This document shows, one piece after another, positions 18,671-27,771 of a stretch of 64,000 nucleotides of DNA (positions are counted from its first letter, which is position 1; each line of letters starts with the position of its first letter). Source of the DNA: Mycobacterium senriense (GTDB lineage: Bacteria > Actinomycetota > Actinomycetes > Mycobacteriales > Mycobacteriaceae); the NCBI RefSeq assembly GCF_019668465.1, contig NZ_AP024828.1, positions 434,001 to 498,000 of the forward strand, in the 5' to 3' direction. The notes under the pieces were generated by a model, which saw nothing but the letters and a program-made list of their open reading frames with translations, had not been told where the DNA came from and searched no databases. The position numbers were made by a program, and so were the translations under genes.

Positions 18671-19519
18671 ATGGACCGTTTACAGCTCAAAGCAGAAACC
18701 GATGCCATGGGTGCCGATGCCGCCGTTCCGGTGATCGAAGCAGTGAATCTCACCCTGGGCTTCGGCGGCAAAACCGTGCTCGAGGACGTGAGCCTGACAT
18801 TTCCCGCGCGCGCGGTCACCTCTCTGCTCGGCCCGACGGGCTCGGGCAAGACGACCTTCTTGCGCACCCTGAACCGGATGAACGACAAGGTCTCCGGGTA
18901 CCGCCACGAGGGCGACGTTCTGCTTGGCGGACGCAGCATCTTCAAAGACCGCGACCTCATGGAGTTTCGCCGCAGGGTCGGCATGCTGTTCCAGCGCCCC
19001 AATCCGTTTCCGATGTCGATCATCGACAACGTGCTCGCCGGCGTGCGTGCCCACAAATTGGTGCCGCGAAAGGAATTCCGGGCGGTCGCCGAGGCCCGGC
19101 TCACCGAGGTCGGCCTCTGGGATGCGGTCAAGGACCGGCTCGGTGATTCGCCGTTCCGGCTCTCCGGCGGTCAGCAGCAGTTGTTGTGCCTGGCCCGCAC
19201 GCTCGCGGTGAACCCAGAGGTGCTGCTGCTCGACGAGCCCACCTCCTCGCTGGACCCGGCCACCACCGAGAACATCGAAGGCCTCATCCGATCGCTCGCC
19301 AGCCACCTGACCGTGGTCATGGTGACCCATGACCTCGCCCAGGCCGCCCGGATCGGTGACCGGACGGCCCTGTTCTTCGACGGCAGGCTGGTCGAGGAGG
19401 GGCCCACCGAACAGCTCTTCCTGTCGCCGAAGCATGCAGAAACCGTCCGCTACGTATCCGGACTGTTCGGCGACCGCAGGCTCCTCGGCGTCGTCGTCGG
19501 GGCGGACAGCGCCACCTGA
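18671..19519 (+). CDS. pstB: PstB, phosphate ABC transporter ATPase
   Basis: A 282-residue ABC ATPase. Walker A is GPTGSGKTT, followed by the PstB hallmark TLNRMND, the Q-loop FQRPNPFPMS, signature LSGGQQQ and Walker B VLLLDEPTSSLDP. It drives import through PstC1-PstA2. Order pstB-pstS1-pstC1-pstA2 is that of Rv0933-Rv0936. The first ATG (18671) is used; a second in-frame ATG 12 codons later is possible, and neither has a clear ribosome-binding site. Confidence 0.93.
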   Translation: MDRLQLKAETDAMGADAAVPVIEAVNLTLGFGGKTVLEDVSLTFPARAVTSLLGPTGSGKTTFLRTLNRMNDKVSGYRHEGDVLLGGRSIFKDRDLMEFRRRVGMLFQRPNPFPMSIIDNVLAGVRAHKLVPRKEFRAVAEARLTEVGLWDAVKDRLGDSPFRLSGGQQQLLCLARTLAVNPEVLLLDEPTSSLDPATTENIEGLIRSLASHLTVVMVTHDLAQAARIGDRTALFFDGRLVEEGPTEQLFLSPKHAETVRYVSGLFGDRRLLGVVVGADSAT

Positions 19520-19550
19520 GGGAGCGACACAAAAGAGAAGGGCAAGGACC

Positions 19551-20675
19551 GTGAAAAATCGTTTGCGAATGTTGTTGGCTCTTTCCGCCACCGTGCCACT
19601 GGTCCTGTCCGCGGCCGCCTGCGGTTCGAACAAAACGGGCGGTCAATCGAGCCCCGGCGCCGGCAACGGTAGCCCCGCGACCACGCCCGCGAGTAACAAC
19701 CTCGCGTTGACGGAGACCGGTGCCACCGAGCTGTATCCGCTGATGAACCAATGGGTTGCGGCCTATCACGCGAAATACCCCAACGTCTCGATCACGACCG
19801 GTGCGACCGGCTCGGGTGCCGGGATCTCGCAGGCCGCTGCCCGCGCCGTCGACATCGGCGCCTCGGGCGCTTACCTGTCCGAGGGCGATATGAAGGCACA
19901 CAAAGGGCTGATGAACATCGCGCTGGCCATTTCGGCCGAGCAGGTCAACTACAACCTGCCGGGTCTCACCGAGCACCTCAAACTGAACGGCAAGGTGCTT
20001 GCGGCCATGTACGAGGGCAAGATCAAGACCTGGAACGACCCGCAGATCGCCGCGCTGAACCCCGGGGTGAACCTGCCGGCCACCCCGGTGGTCCCGCTGC
20101 ACCGTTCCGACGGAGCAGGCGACACCTTCGTGTTCACCCAGTACCTGTCGAAGCAGGACCCCGACGGCTGGGGTAAATCGCCCGGCTTCGGCACCACCGT
20201 CGACTTCCCCGCGGTGCCGGGAGCCCTGGGCGAGAACGGTGCCGGCGGGATGGTGACCGGCTGCGCCGACACCCCCGGCTGCGTCGCGTACATCGGCAGC
20301 AGCTACCTCGACCAGGCCACCCAGAAGGGGCTGGGCGAAGCCCAGTTGGGCAATGCGTCGGGGAACTACCTGCTGCCCGACGCCCAGGGTGTTCAGGCCG
20401 AAGCCAGCGGCTTCGCCGCGCAGACCCCGGCGAACCAGGCCATCTCGCTGATCAACGGCCCGGCCGCGGACGGCTACCCGATCGTCTACTACGAGTACGC
20501 CATCGTCTACAACAACCAGAAGGACGCGGCCACCGCGCAGACGCTGCAATCGTTCCTGCACTGGGCGGTGACCGACGGGAGCAACGCGTCATTCCTGAAC
20601 GCGGTCCACTTCCAGCCGCTGCCGGCTTCGCTGGTGAAGTTGTCCGACGCGCAGATCGCCCAGATCAGCAGCTGA
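19551..20675 (+). CDS. pstS1: PstS1, phosphate-binding lipoprotein (38-kDa antigen homologue)
   Basis: A 374-residue phosphate-binding lipoprotein with signal peptide and lipobox (LSAAAC). Motifs VNYNLPGLTEHLKLNGKVL, PLHRSDGAGDTF and TVDFPAVPGALGENG are very close to those I recall for Rv0934, the 38-kDa antigen. The frame is open far upstream inside pstB, but the GTG at 19551 gives the lipoprotein N-terminus (VKNRLRML) and has purine-rich AGAGAAGGGCAAGGA before it. It lies 31 bases after pstB and 9 bases before pstC1. Surface-exposed and likely antigenic. Confidence 0.95.
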   Translation: MKNRLRMLLALSATVPLVLSAAACGSNKTGGQSSPGAGNGSPATTPASNNLALTETGATELYPLMNQWVAAYHAKYPNVSITTGATGSGAGISQAAARAVDIGASGAYLSEGDMKAHKGLMNIALAISAEQVNYNLPGLTEHLKLNGKVLAAMYEGKIKTWNDPQIAALNPGVNLPATPVVPLHRSDGAGDTFVFTQYLSKQDPDGWGKSPGFGTTVDFPAVPGALGENGAGGMVTGCADTPGCVAYIGSSYLDQATQKGLGEAQLGNASGNYLLPDAQGVQAEASGFAAQTPANQAISLINGPAADGYPIVYYEYAIVYNNQKDAATAQTLQSFLHWAVTDGSNASFLNAVHFQPLPASLVKLSDAQIAQISS

Positions 20676-20684
20676 GCGGCCGCA

Positions 20685-21755
20685 GTGACGACCTCGGTGC
20701 ACCAGCGGGCACCCGACCGTCCGGCCATCCTCGCGCGCATGCGGGGCCGCCTCCGTAGCGTCCACCGCGCGGGCCTCGCCGTGCGGTGGGCCGGTGGGAT
20801 AAGTTCGGTGCTCCCGCTTCTCGCGCTGGTCGCCGTGCTGGCCACGCTCGCCATCGAGGCCGCGGGCGCGATCAGGGTCAACGGGCTGCACTTCTTGACC
20901 GGCACGGAATGGAACCCGGGCAACCTGTACGGCACAAACGCTGTGACCCATGGTGTCTCGCATCCACTCGGCGCCGAATACGGCGCACTGCCGCTCATCG
21001 TCGGCACCCTCGCGAGCTCCGCGATCGCGTTGATCATCGCGGTGCCGGTGTCCGTCGGCGCGGCGTTCGCGATCGTCGAAAGGCTGCCGGGACGCCTCGC
21101 CTCGGCCGTCGGCATGGTGCTTGAATTGCTGGCCGGCATCCCCAGCGTCGTGGTTGGCCTGTGGGGTGCGATGACCTTCGGGCCGTTCGTCGCCCACCAC
21201 ATCGCCCCGGTGATCGCCCGCAACGCTCCGGATGTGCCGGTGCTGAACTACTTTCGCGGCAACACCGGCAACGGCGAGGGCATGCTGGTGTCCGGTCTGG
21301 TTCTGGCGGTGATGATCATCCCGATCATCGCCAGCACCTGTCGCGACCTGTTCCGAGGAGTTCCGTTGCTGCCCCGGGAGGGCGCCGCCGCGCTGGGGAT
21401 GTCCGACTGGGAGTGCGCGCGCCGGGTCACCCTGCCGTGGGTGTCCAGCGGCATCATCGGCTCGGTGGTCCTGGGACTCGGGCGCGCGCTAGGAGAGACG
21501 ATGGCCGTCGCCATGGTGTCGGGTGCGGAGCTGGGTGCGATGCCCAGAAATATCTACTCGACCATGACCACCATTGCTGCCACCGTTGTCTCCCAACTGG
21601 ATTCTGCGATGACCGATTCCACCAACTTCGCGGTGAAAACGCTTGCCGAGGTTTCCCTGGTGCTTCTGGTGATCACGTTGTTGACCAACGTGGCCGCACG
21701 CGCGCTGGTGCGCCGGGCGTCCGGTAGAGCACTGCCGGTGGGACGAGGGGTGTGA
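20685..21755 (+). CDS. pstC1: PstC1, phosphate ABC transporter permease
   Basis: A 356-residue permease with about six transmembrane helices. The cytoplasmic EAA loop, which contacts PstB, reads [21 protein letters not shown] large loop between helices 1 and 2 contains the PstC-type [10 protein letters not shown]. Start GTG is 9 bases after the pstS1 stop. The N-terminal 35 residues are hydrophilic and may be over-long; an internal GTG could be the true start. Pairs with PstA2 to form the channel. Confidence 0.92.
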   Translation: MTTSVHQRAPDRPAILARMRGRLRSVHRAGLAVRWAGGISSVLPLLALVAVLATLAIEAAGAIRVNGLHFLTGTEWNPGNLYGTNAVTHGVSHPLGAEYGALPLIVGTLASSAIALIIAVPVSVGAAFAIVERLPGRLASAVGMVLELLAGIPSVVVGLWGAMTFGPFVAHHIAPVIARNAPDVPVLNYFRGNTGNGEGMLVSGLVLAVMIIPIIASTCRDLFRGVPLLPREGAAALGMSDWECARRVTLPWVSSGIIGSVVLGLGRALGETMAVAMVSGAELGAMPRNIYSTMTTIAATVVSQLDSAMTDSTNFAVKTLAEVSLVLLVITLLTNVAARALVRRASGRALPVGRGV

Positions 21756-21756
21756 A

Positions 21757-22626
21757 ATGAGTCCACGGCGGTCTGTACGCGTGCGGCGCAAAACCACCAA
21801 CGCGCTGTTCTGGACGGCCTGCTTCTGTTGTTTGGCTGTGGTGGTCGGCCCGACGTTGTGGATGCTGGTCGGAGTCGTCGCCCGCGCGGTGCCGGTGTTT
21901 CACTTCAGCGTGCTGGTGCAGGATACGCAGGGTAACGGCGGCGGGCTGCGCAACGCGATCGTCGGGACCGTTGTCCTTTGCCTCGGGGTCACGCTGGTGG
22001 GCGGGATCGTCAGCGTGTTGACCGGGATCTATCTATCCGAATTCGCAACCGGTAGAAAGCGATCGATCTTGCGCGGCGCCTACGAGGTGCTGTCCGGTAT
22101 CCCATCCATCGTGCTCGGTTACGTCGGCTATCTGGCGCTGGTGGTCAACTTCGACTGGGGGTTTTCGCTGGCGGCCGGGGTGCTGACGCTGTCGGTTCTG
22201 AGCATCCCGTACATCGCTAAGGCCACGGAGTCCGCCCTCGGTCAGGTACCGACGTCGTACCGGGAAGCCGCCGAGGCACTCGGGCTGCCGGTCAGTTGGA
22301 CGCTGCGCAAGATCGTGCTGAAGTCGGCGTTGCCCGGAATCGTCACGGGCTTGCTGCTGGCGATCGCGTTGGTGATCGGTGAGACTGCGCCGATGCTGTA
22401 CACGGCGGGATGGTCGAATTCCCTTCCGACAGGACAGCTCACCCATTCGCAGGTCGGTTACCTGACCTATCCGATCTGGACGTTCTACAACCTGCCGTCG
22501 AAGACGGCGCAAGACCTGTCCTATGACGCGGCCTTCTTGCTGATCGTTTTTTTGCTGCTGCTGATCATCGCTGGGCGGTGGATCACCTGGCTATCGCGGC
22601 GGCATTCCGAATCCGCAAATCACTGA
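21757..22626 (+). CDS. pstA2: PstA2, phosphate ABC transporter permease
   Basis: A 289-residue permease with about six transmembrane helices and the EAA loop [20 protein letters not shown]. The start ATG lies 1 base after the pstC1 stop. The family motif [14 protein letters not shown] is present in the third helix region. It closes the pst operon. Its stop overlaps the end of the response-regulator gene on the other strand by 7 bases, so the two operons converge tail to tail. Confidence 0.92.
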   Translation: MSPRRSVRVRRKTTNALFWTACFCCLAVVVGPTLWMLVGVVARAVPVFHFSVLVQDTQGNGGGLRNAIVGTVVLCLGVTLVGGIVSVLTGIYLSEFATGRKRSILRGAYEVLSGIPSIVLGYVGYLALVVNFDWGFSLAAGVLTLSVLSIPYIAKATESALGQVPTSYREAAEALGLPVSWTLRKIVLKSALPGIVTGLLLAIALVIGETAPMLYTAGWSNSLPTGQLTHSQVGYLTYPIWTFYNLPSKTAQDLSYDAAFLLIVFLLLLIIAGRWITWLSRRHSESANH

Positions 22627-23066
22627 GAGCCCGGCAGCCGCACCACTTGAACGAAGAACTCGTCGATCTGCCGGACGGCCTTCATGAACTGGTCCAGGTC
22701 AACGGGTTTGGTGACGTAGGCATTCGCGTGCAGCTTGTAGCTCTTGAGGATGTCTTCCTCCGCCGAGGAGGTGGTGAGCACCACGACCGGGATGCGCGCC
22801 AGGTCGGGGTCGGACTTGACCTTCTCCAGCAGCTGGCGCCCGTCGTATTTGGGCAGGTTCAGGTCGAGCAGGATGAGGTCGGGCCGCGGCGCGTCGGCGA
22901 ACTCACCGCGCCGGTAAAGGTAATTGAGTCCTTCCTCCCCGTCGTGTGCGACATGGAGCCTGTTCTTGAGCTTGTTGTGCTCGAACGCTTCTCGGGTGAT
23001 GAGCTCGTCGCCCGGGTCGTCCTCGACGAGCAGGATGTCGATTGCTCTGCCTTCTGTTGTCGTCAT
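22620..23066 (-). CDS. REC-only response regulator (Rcp1-like)
   Basis: A 148-residue CheY-like protein with no output domain. The acidic pocket is EDD (residues 15-17), the phospho-accepting Asp is residue 68 (LLDLNLP), and the conserved Lys lies in VTKPVD near residue 118. Length and loops ([22 protein letters not shown]) resemble Rcp1, the partner of bacterial phytochrome kinases. The ATG has a strong ribosome-binding site (GGAAGGAG) inside the previous gene and overlaps its stop by 4 bases. Likely a phosphorelay partner of the adjacent kinase. Confidence 0.88.
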   Translation of the reverse strand: MTTTEGRAIDILLVEDDPGDELITREAFEHNKLKNRLHVAHDGEEGLNYLYRRGEFADAPRPDLILLDLNLPKYDGRQLLEKVKSDPDLARIPVVVLTTSSAEEDILKSYKLHANAYVTKPVDLDQFMKAVRQIDEFFVQVVRLPGSQ

Positions 23067-24664
23067 TGATGCGCTCCTTCCAAAGCGACCGGGTCTGCTT
23101 CGTCGACGGGTCTGGGACCGGGCAGGGTCAATTCGAATCGGGTCCCATCGGTGTAGGACGTGTCGATCCGGACGGTGCCGCCGTGGTGCTCGATGATCTT
23201 CTTGACCAGTGCCAGGCCGACTCCGGTTCCGGCGTACACGTCGCGGCCGTGCAGCCGCTGAAAGATCACGAAGACCTTGTCGGAGAATTCCTCCGGGATA
23301 CCGATGCCGTTGTCCGCCACGCTCAGCAGCCATTCGCCGTCACGGCTTCCGGTGCCGGGCTCGCATTCGATGACGATGCGGGGCCGGCGATCCTTGTGCC
23401 GGAACTTGATCGCGTTGCCGATCAGGTTCTGCCACAGCATCGTCAACAGCATCGGATCCCCGATGATCTGCGGCAGCGGCTGCTGCGGGCGCACGATCTG
23501 CGCCTCGGTCTCCTCGATCGCGGTGGCCAGGTTCGCCAGGCCGGCGTCGAGGGTCGCGTCGAGTTGCACCTCGGTTTCCGTGGTGCCCAGCCGGCCGACC
23601 CGCGAGAAGGTAAGCAGGTCGTTGATCAGCGCCTGCATGCGCTTGGCGCCGTCGACCGCGAATCCGATGTATTCGATGCCGCGCTCGTCGAGCTGGTCGC
23701 CGTAGCGCCTTTCCAGCAGCTGGCAGAAGGACGCGACCTTGCGCAGCGGTTCCTGCAGATCGTGCGATGCGACGTAGGCAAACTGCTCGAGTTCGGTGTT
23801 GGATCGGCGTAATTCGGCGGCCTGTTCATCCAGTTGCGCCTGCGCCGACTGCGACACCTCGAGCTCGTCGACGATGCGCTTGCGCATGTTCTCCACGTCG
23901 ATCGCCATGTTGCGAATGTCCTTGGGCCGCCGCGGAAGTGGGATCGTCTCCTCGAAGCTGCCCTGGGTGATGCGCCGGCAGGCCGCGGCCAGCGCCGCGA
24001 TCGGCCGGGTGATCGCCGCGCGACTGAGCAGCCCCAGCACCAGGGCGGTCCCGATCACGATGAGCGCCGTGGCGCCCAGCACCCAGTCGCGCCAGCCGTT
24101 GATCGCGTTGAGCGAGTCGGTGGCAGCCGCAGTGGCCGCCGTCAGATGCGTGTTCTGCGTATCGAAAAGCTCACGGAGATGGTCGAATTTGCTCTTGCCG
24201 GTGTCGGCAGTGCGGGGGCTGATGTAGCTCGGCGTCTTGGGGGCCACGTTGGAAATCAACGGCTCGGCGTAGTTCGTCCGCCAGTCGGCGGCGGCGGCTT
24301 CCACCGCGTCCAAATCGGCCATCAGCTCCGTGCGCCCGCCCACCAGACGCCGAATCTCGTCGGCCGCAGCCTGTTCGGCGCGCTGTCCGTCGTAATACGG
24401 CGCGAGGAACTGCCGGTCGGCGGACATCAGGTAGCCGCGCATGCCCGTCTCCTGATCGCGCAGCGCCGCCTGCAGGCGCGCCGCGGCGACGCGCGCCGGC
24501 TGGATGTCCTGGGCCATCTGGCGCGTCACCTCGTCGGTGCGATGCAGCAACACGGCGCCGACCAGCGCCCCGACGAGCACGGTCGCGCCCATGATCCACA
24601 GCACCAACGCCAACCATCCCCGCACGGTGAGCTCCGTGAGCCGAAGCGGACGCGATGGGATCAC
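23063..24664 (-). CDS. CHASE3-HAMP sensor histidine kinase
   Basis: A 533-residue membrane kinase. Transmembrane helix 1 (about 17-40), an extracytoplasmic CHASE3 domain (about 41-185; AALRDQETGMRGYLMSADRQF), transmembrane helix 2, HAMP (about 211-265), a coiled coil, HisKA with the phospho-acceptor His301 in ASHDLQEPLRK, and HATPase (DNGIGIPEEF, GTGVGLALVKKI). The kinase core is of the phytochrome-kinase type (ELEQFAYVASHD). The frame is open upstream, but the GTG at 24664 follows GAGAGGAC and overlaps the stop of the phosphatase gene by 4 bases. The signal sensed is unknown. Confidence 0.9.
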   Translation of the reverse strand: MIPSRPLRLTELTVRGWLALVLWIMGATVLVGALVGAVLLHRTDEVTRQMAQDIQPARVAAARLQAALRDQETGMRGYLMSADRQFLAPYYDGQRAEQAAADEIRRLVGGRTELMADLDAVEAAAADWRTNYAEPLISNVAPKTPSYISPRTADTGKSKFDHLRELFDTQNTHLTAATAAATDSLNAINGWRDWVLGATALIVIGTALVLGLLSRAAITRPIAALAAACRRITQGSFEETIPLPRRPKDIRNMAIDVENMRKRIVDELEVSQSAQAQLDEQAAELRRSNTELEQFAYVASHDLQEPLRKVASFCQLLERRYGDQLDERGIEYIGFAVDGAKRMQALINDLLTFSRVGRLGTTETEVQLDATLDAGLANLATAIEETEAQIVRPQQPLPQIIGDPMLLTMLWQNLIGNAIKFRHKDRRPRIVIECEPGTGSRDGEWLLSVADNGIGIPEEFSDKVFVIFQRLHGRDVYAGTGVGLALVKKIIEHHGGTVRIDTSYTDGTRFELTLPGPRPVDEADPVALEGAHQ

Positions 24665-25851
24665 GTGGAAGTCCTCTCGACGCGCAGGACGGCGATGTCG
24701 TCGGTCAAACCGCCGCGGGGCTGGGCGAGTTGCTGGGCGCCGTTGATGAGCGCGTCGACGAACGCGGGGCCGGACCGATCGGCATGCGCGCGGGCCAGGG
24801 CGAGCAGGCCGTCCTCGCCCAGGCGTTGCGTGCCCTCGCCCGAATAACCCTCGAAGAGTCCGTCGGTCAGCAACAGTAGGGCGTGCCCGGCGGGCAGCTC
24901 CAGCTCCTCGGACGGCCAGTCGCCGGTGTGCAGGCCCAGCGCCGGACCACCCGCCGGCTCGAGCCACTGCACGGTTCCGCCGGCCTGCACCAACATCGGC
25001 GGGTGCCCGGCGCGGATGACGCTGACGCGCGGGCTGTCGGGCGAAATCTCCAGGCTGAGCACGGTCGCGAAGATTCCGGTGTCGGTTCGTTCCGAATACA
25101 GGACCCGTTCGAGTTGCCGCATCAGTTCGACGCCGTGCACACCGGCAAAGGTGAGCGCGCGGAACGCGATCCGTAATGCCGCACCCAGCGCGGCCTCGTG
25201 CGGGCCGTGTCCGGCGACGTCGCCGATCAGCACGTGCACCACCCGGTCGGGCGTCTGGACGACGTCGTAGAAGTCACCGCACAGCAGCGCGTCCTCGCGG
25301 CTCGGCCGGTACCGGGCGACGATGTCGACGCCCGGGTTGTCCAGCAGCAGCGGCGAGGGCAGCAGGCCGCGTTCCAGCAGCGCGTTCTCCCGGGCCCGCA
25401 GCTTGGTGGCGTGCAGGTCGGCGGCGATGAGCTCGGCGCGCTTGCGCTCGATTGCGTACAGCAGTGCGCGGCGCAGCATTTCGGGCTCGACCCGGCCCTT
25501 GACCAGATAGTCCTGGGCACCGGCGGCCACGGCCGACGCCCCGAAGAACTCGTCGTTCAGTCCTGTCAGCACCACGATCGGCACGGTGGCGTCGAGGTTG
25601 GCGATGCGGTTCAGCGCGTCGATTCCACTTGCGTCGGGCAGGTGCAGGTCCAGCAGCACGCAGTCGGGGCGGGCGGACTCCAGCTCGCGTTCGGCGTGCG
25701 CCATCGACTGCGCCCACACCACCCGGATGTCGGTGACCGCGTCGGTGATCAGGTCTTCCACCAGCACCGCGTCGGCGCGATCGTCCTCGACCAACAGCAA
25801 CGACATTGACTGCCAACTCGCCGCCGGGGTGACTGGAGCGCGCACGGGCAT
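24661..25851 (-). CDS. REC-PP2C (RsbU/SpoIIE-type) phosphatase
   Basis: A 396-residue protein with an N-terminal receiver domain (about 16-130; DCVLLDLHLPD holds the acceptor Asp), a linker helix, and a PP2C-like SpoIIE domain (about 195-395). The metal-binding motifs CGDFYDV, IGDVAGHG, LLTDGLFEGY and GGLTDDIAVL are all intact, so it should be active. Such proteins dephosphorylate STAS anti-anti-sigma factors when their receiver is phosphorylated. First gene of the phosphatase-kinase-REC operon, with 4-base overlaps at each junction. An alternative ATG lies 15 codons on (MSLLLVEDD). Confidence 0.88.
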   Translation of the reverse strand: MPVRAPVTPAASWQSMSLLLVEDDRADAVLVEDLITDAVTDIRVVWAQSMAHAERELESARPDCVLLDLHLPDASGIDALNRIANLDATVPIVVLTGLNDEFFGASAVAAGAQDYLVKGRVEPEMLRRALLYAIERKRAELIAADLHATKLRARENALLERGLLPSPLLLDNPGVDIVARYRPSREDALLCGDFYDVVQTPDRVVHVLIGDVAGHGPHEAALGAALRIAFRALTFAGVHGVELMRQLERVLYSERTDTGIFATVLSLEISPDSPRVSVIRAGHPPMLVQAGGTVQWLEPAGGPALGLHTGDWPSEELELPAGHALLLLTDGLFEGYSGEGTQRLGEDGLLALARAHADRSGPAFVDALINGAQQLAQPRGGLTDDIAVLRVERTST

Positions 25852-26070
25852 CAAATCCCGGTCGCCGCGCGCCGGGCAGGGGAATCCGCGTTCTCCACTG
25901 TGACCCCCTGGCCGTCGGTAAGACCCTGCGCTGGCGTGGCGACGTTCCGACTCGGTTAGCTCCGGCGCGTCAACGCCGACTCTACGTGTGACGTTAGGGC
26001 ACCGAATGATTGCCGTGGGACATCTTATTCGTTGCCGCTTAGCTTTTCTAAACGAACCGCCGGAAAACGA
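25852..26070. other. Intergenic region between fadE25 end and the signalling operon
   Basis: This 219-base gap separates the fadE25 stop from the phosphatase start; both genes are on the minus strand. It is AT-richer near 26025-26055. The minus strand there holds TAAGAT, a possible -10 for the signalling operon. I looked for a GTTT/GGTT-N16-GGGTAT SigF match and found none. No convincing gene. Confidence 0.5.
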
Positions 26071-27240
26071 TCAGCGCAGCAGCGCCCGCGACATCACCAC
26101 GCGCTGAATCTGATTGGTGCCCTCGTAGATCTGAGTGATCTTGGCGTCCCGCATCATCCGCTCGACCGGGAAGTCGATGGTGTAGCCGGCGCCGCCGAAG
26201 AGCTGCACCGCGTCGGTGGTCACTTCCATCGCGACGTCGGAGGCCAGGCACTTGGACGCCGCGGAGATGAAGCCCAGGTGGGATTCGCCGCGCTCGGCGC
26301 GGGCGGCGGCGTGGTACACCATCAGCCGGGCGGACTCGACCTTCATGGCCATGTCGGCGAGCATGAACTGCACGCCCTGGTTGTCGCTGACCGGACGGCC
26401 GAACTGCTTGCGGTCCTTGGTGTATGCGATGGCCGCATCCAATGCGCCCTGCGCGATGCCGACGGCCTGGGCGCCGATGGTGGGCCGGGTGTGGTCGAGG
26501 GTCGCCAGCGCGGTCTTGAAGCCGGTGCCGGGGTCGCCGATGATCCGGTCGCCCGGGATGCGGCAGTTCTCGAAGTAGAGCTCGGTGGTCGGTGAGCCCT
26601 TGATGCCGAGCTTCTTTTCCTTGGGCCCCACGGTGAAGCCCTCGTCGTCGTTGTGCACCATGAATGCCGAGATGCCGTTGGCGCCCTTGTCCGGATCGGT
26701 CACGGCCATCACCGTGTACCAGCTCGACTTGCCGCCGTTGGTGATCCAGCACTTGGCGCCGTTGAGGATCCAGTCGTCCCCGTCGGCCTTCGCCCGGGTC
26801 CGCATGGACGCCGCGTCGCTGCCGGCCTCGCGCTCGCTCAGCGCGTAGGACGCCATCGCGGTGCCGTCCGCGATCGCGGGCAGCACCTGCTTCTTCAGCT
26901 CGTCGGAGCCGCGCAGGATCAGCCCCATGGTGCCCAGCTTGTTCACCGCGGGAATCAGCGACGCCGAGGTGTCGACGCGGGCGACCTCCTCGATCACGAT
27001 GCACGCCGCCACCGAGTCGGCACCCTGCCCGCCGTACTCCTCGGGCACGTGCACGGCGTTGAACCCGGACGAGTTCAGCGCCTCCAGCGCTTCCTCGGGG
27101 AAGCGGGAGTTCTCGTCCACCTCGGCGGCGTGCGGAGCGATCTCCTTCTCCGCCAGCGCACGGATCGCGGCGCGCAACTCCTGGTGTTCTTCGGGCAGTT
27201 GGAACAGATCGAAGTCGGGGTTTCCGGCCCATCCAGCCAT
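26071..27240 (-). CDS. fadE25: FadE25, acyl-CoA dehydrogenase
   Basis: A 389-residue acyl-CoA dehydrogenase, matching Rv3274c. Family signatures: YALSEREAGSDAASMRTRA (FAD/substrate side), WITNGGKSSWYTV, and the C-terminal catalytic-base region QIYEGTNQIQRVVMSRALL, with the Glu of YEGTNQ as the expected base. It oxidises an acyl-CoA to the 2,3-enoyl-CoA; chain specificity is not clear. The ATG has a strong ribosome-binding site (AGAGGAGG). It lies 15 bases after purE, making a purK-purE-fadE25 operon. Confidence 0.93.
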   Translation of the reverse strand: MAGWAGNPDFDLFQLPEEHQELRAAIRALAEKEIAPHAAEVDENSRFPEEALEALNSSGFNAVHVPEEYGGQGADSVAACIVIEEVARVDTSASLIPAVNKLGTMGLILRGSDELKKQVLPAIADGTAMASYALSEREAGSDAASMRTRAKADGDDWILNGAKCWITNGGKSSWYTVMAVTDPDKGANGISAFMVHNDDEGFTVGPKEKKLGIKGSPTTELYFENCRIPGDRIIGDPGTGFKTALATLDHTRPTIGAQAVGIAQGALDAAIAYTKDRKQFGRPVSDNQGVQFMLADMAMKVESARLMVYHAAARAERGESHLGFISAASKCLASDVAMEVTTDAVQLFGGAGYTIDFPVERMMRDAKITQIYEGTNQIQRVVMSRALLR

Positions 27241-27255
27241 CTCGGCCTCCTCTTA

Positions 27256-27771
27256 CTACTCGCCGGTAACTTTACCTTGACGCTTTTGCAGCGCCTCATC
27301 CTTGGCCCGCACGCTGCGCGCCAGCTCCTCCTGGAACGCGACGATCCGCGCGCGCAACGCCGGGTCGGACGAGCCGAGGATGCGCACCGCGAGCAGCCCG
27401 GCGTTGCGGGCTCCCCCGATGGAGACCGTGGCCACCGGGACGCCGGCGGGCATCTGCACGATCGACAACAGCGAGTCCAGGCCGTCCAGGCGCGCCAGCG
27501 GCACCGGCACACCGATCACCGGCAGCGGCGTCGCGGACGCGACCATCCCGGGCAGGTGCGCGGCTCCCCCGGCCCCGGCGATGATCACCTCGATGCCGCG
27601 CCCCGCCGCGTCGCGCGCATAGTCGAACATCACCTGCGGGGTGCGGTGCGCGGAGACGACCCGGACCTCGGTCGGCACATCGAACTCGGCCAGCGCCGCC
27701 GCGGCGTCCTGCATCACCGACCAGTCGCTGTCGCTGCCCATGATCACCCCGACGCGAGGCTGCTGGGTCAT
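27256..27771 (-). CDS. purE: PurE, N5-carboxyaminoimidazole ribonucleotide mutase
   Basis: A 171-residue class I PurE. It shows the phosphate-binding [23 protein letters not shown] with the catalytic His, [14 protein letters not shown] and the [16 protein letters not shown] region. It converts N5-CAIR to CAIR in purine synthesis, using the product of PurK. The start overlaps the purK stop by 4 bases (ATGA). Confidence 0.95.
   Translation of the reverse strand: MTQQPRVGVIMGSDSDWSVMQDAAAALAEFDVPTEVRVVSAHRTPQVMFDYARDAAGRGIEVIIAGAGGAAHLPGMVASATPLPVIGVPVPLARLDGLDSLLSIVQMPAGVPVATVSIGGARNAGLLAVRILGSSDPALRARIVAFQEELARSVRAKDEALQKRQGKVTGE

Noticed and set aside
25852..26070. A SigF promoter for the phosphatase-kinase operon
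   Set aside because: GTTT occurs on the minus strand near 26050 but no GGGTA lies 15-17 bases after it.
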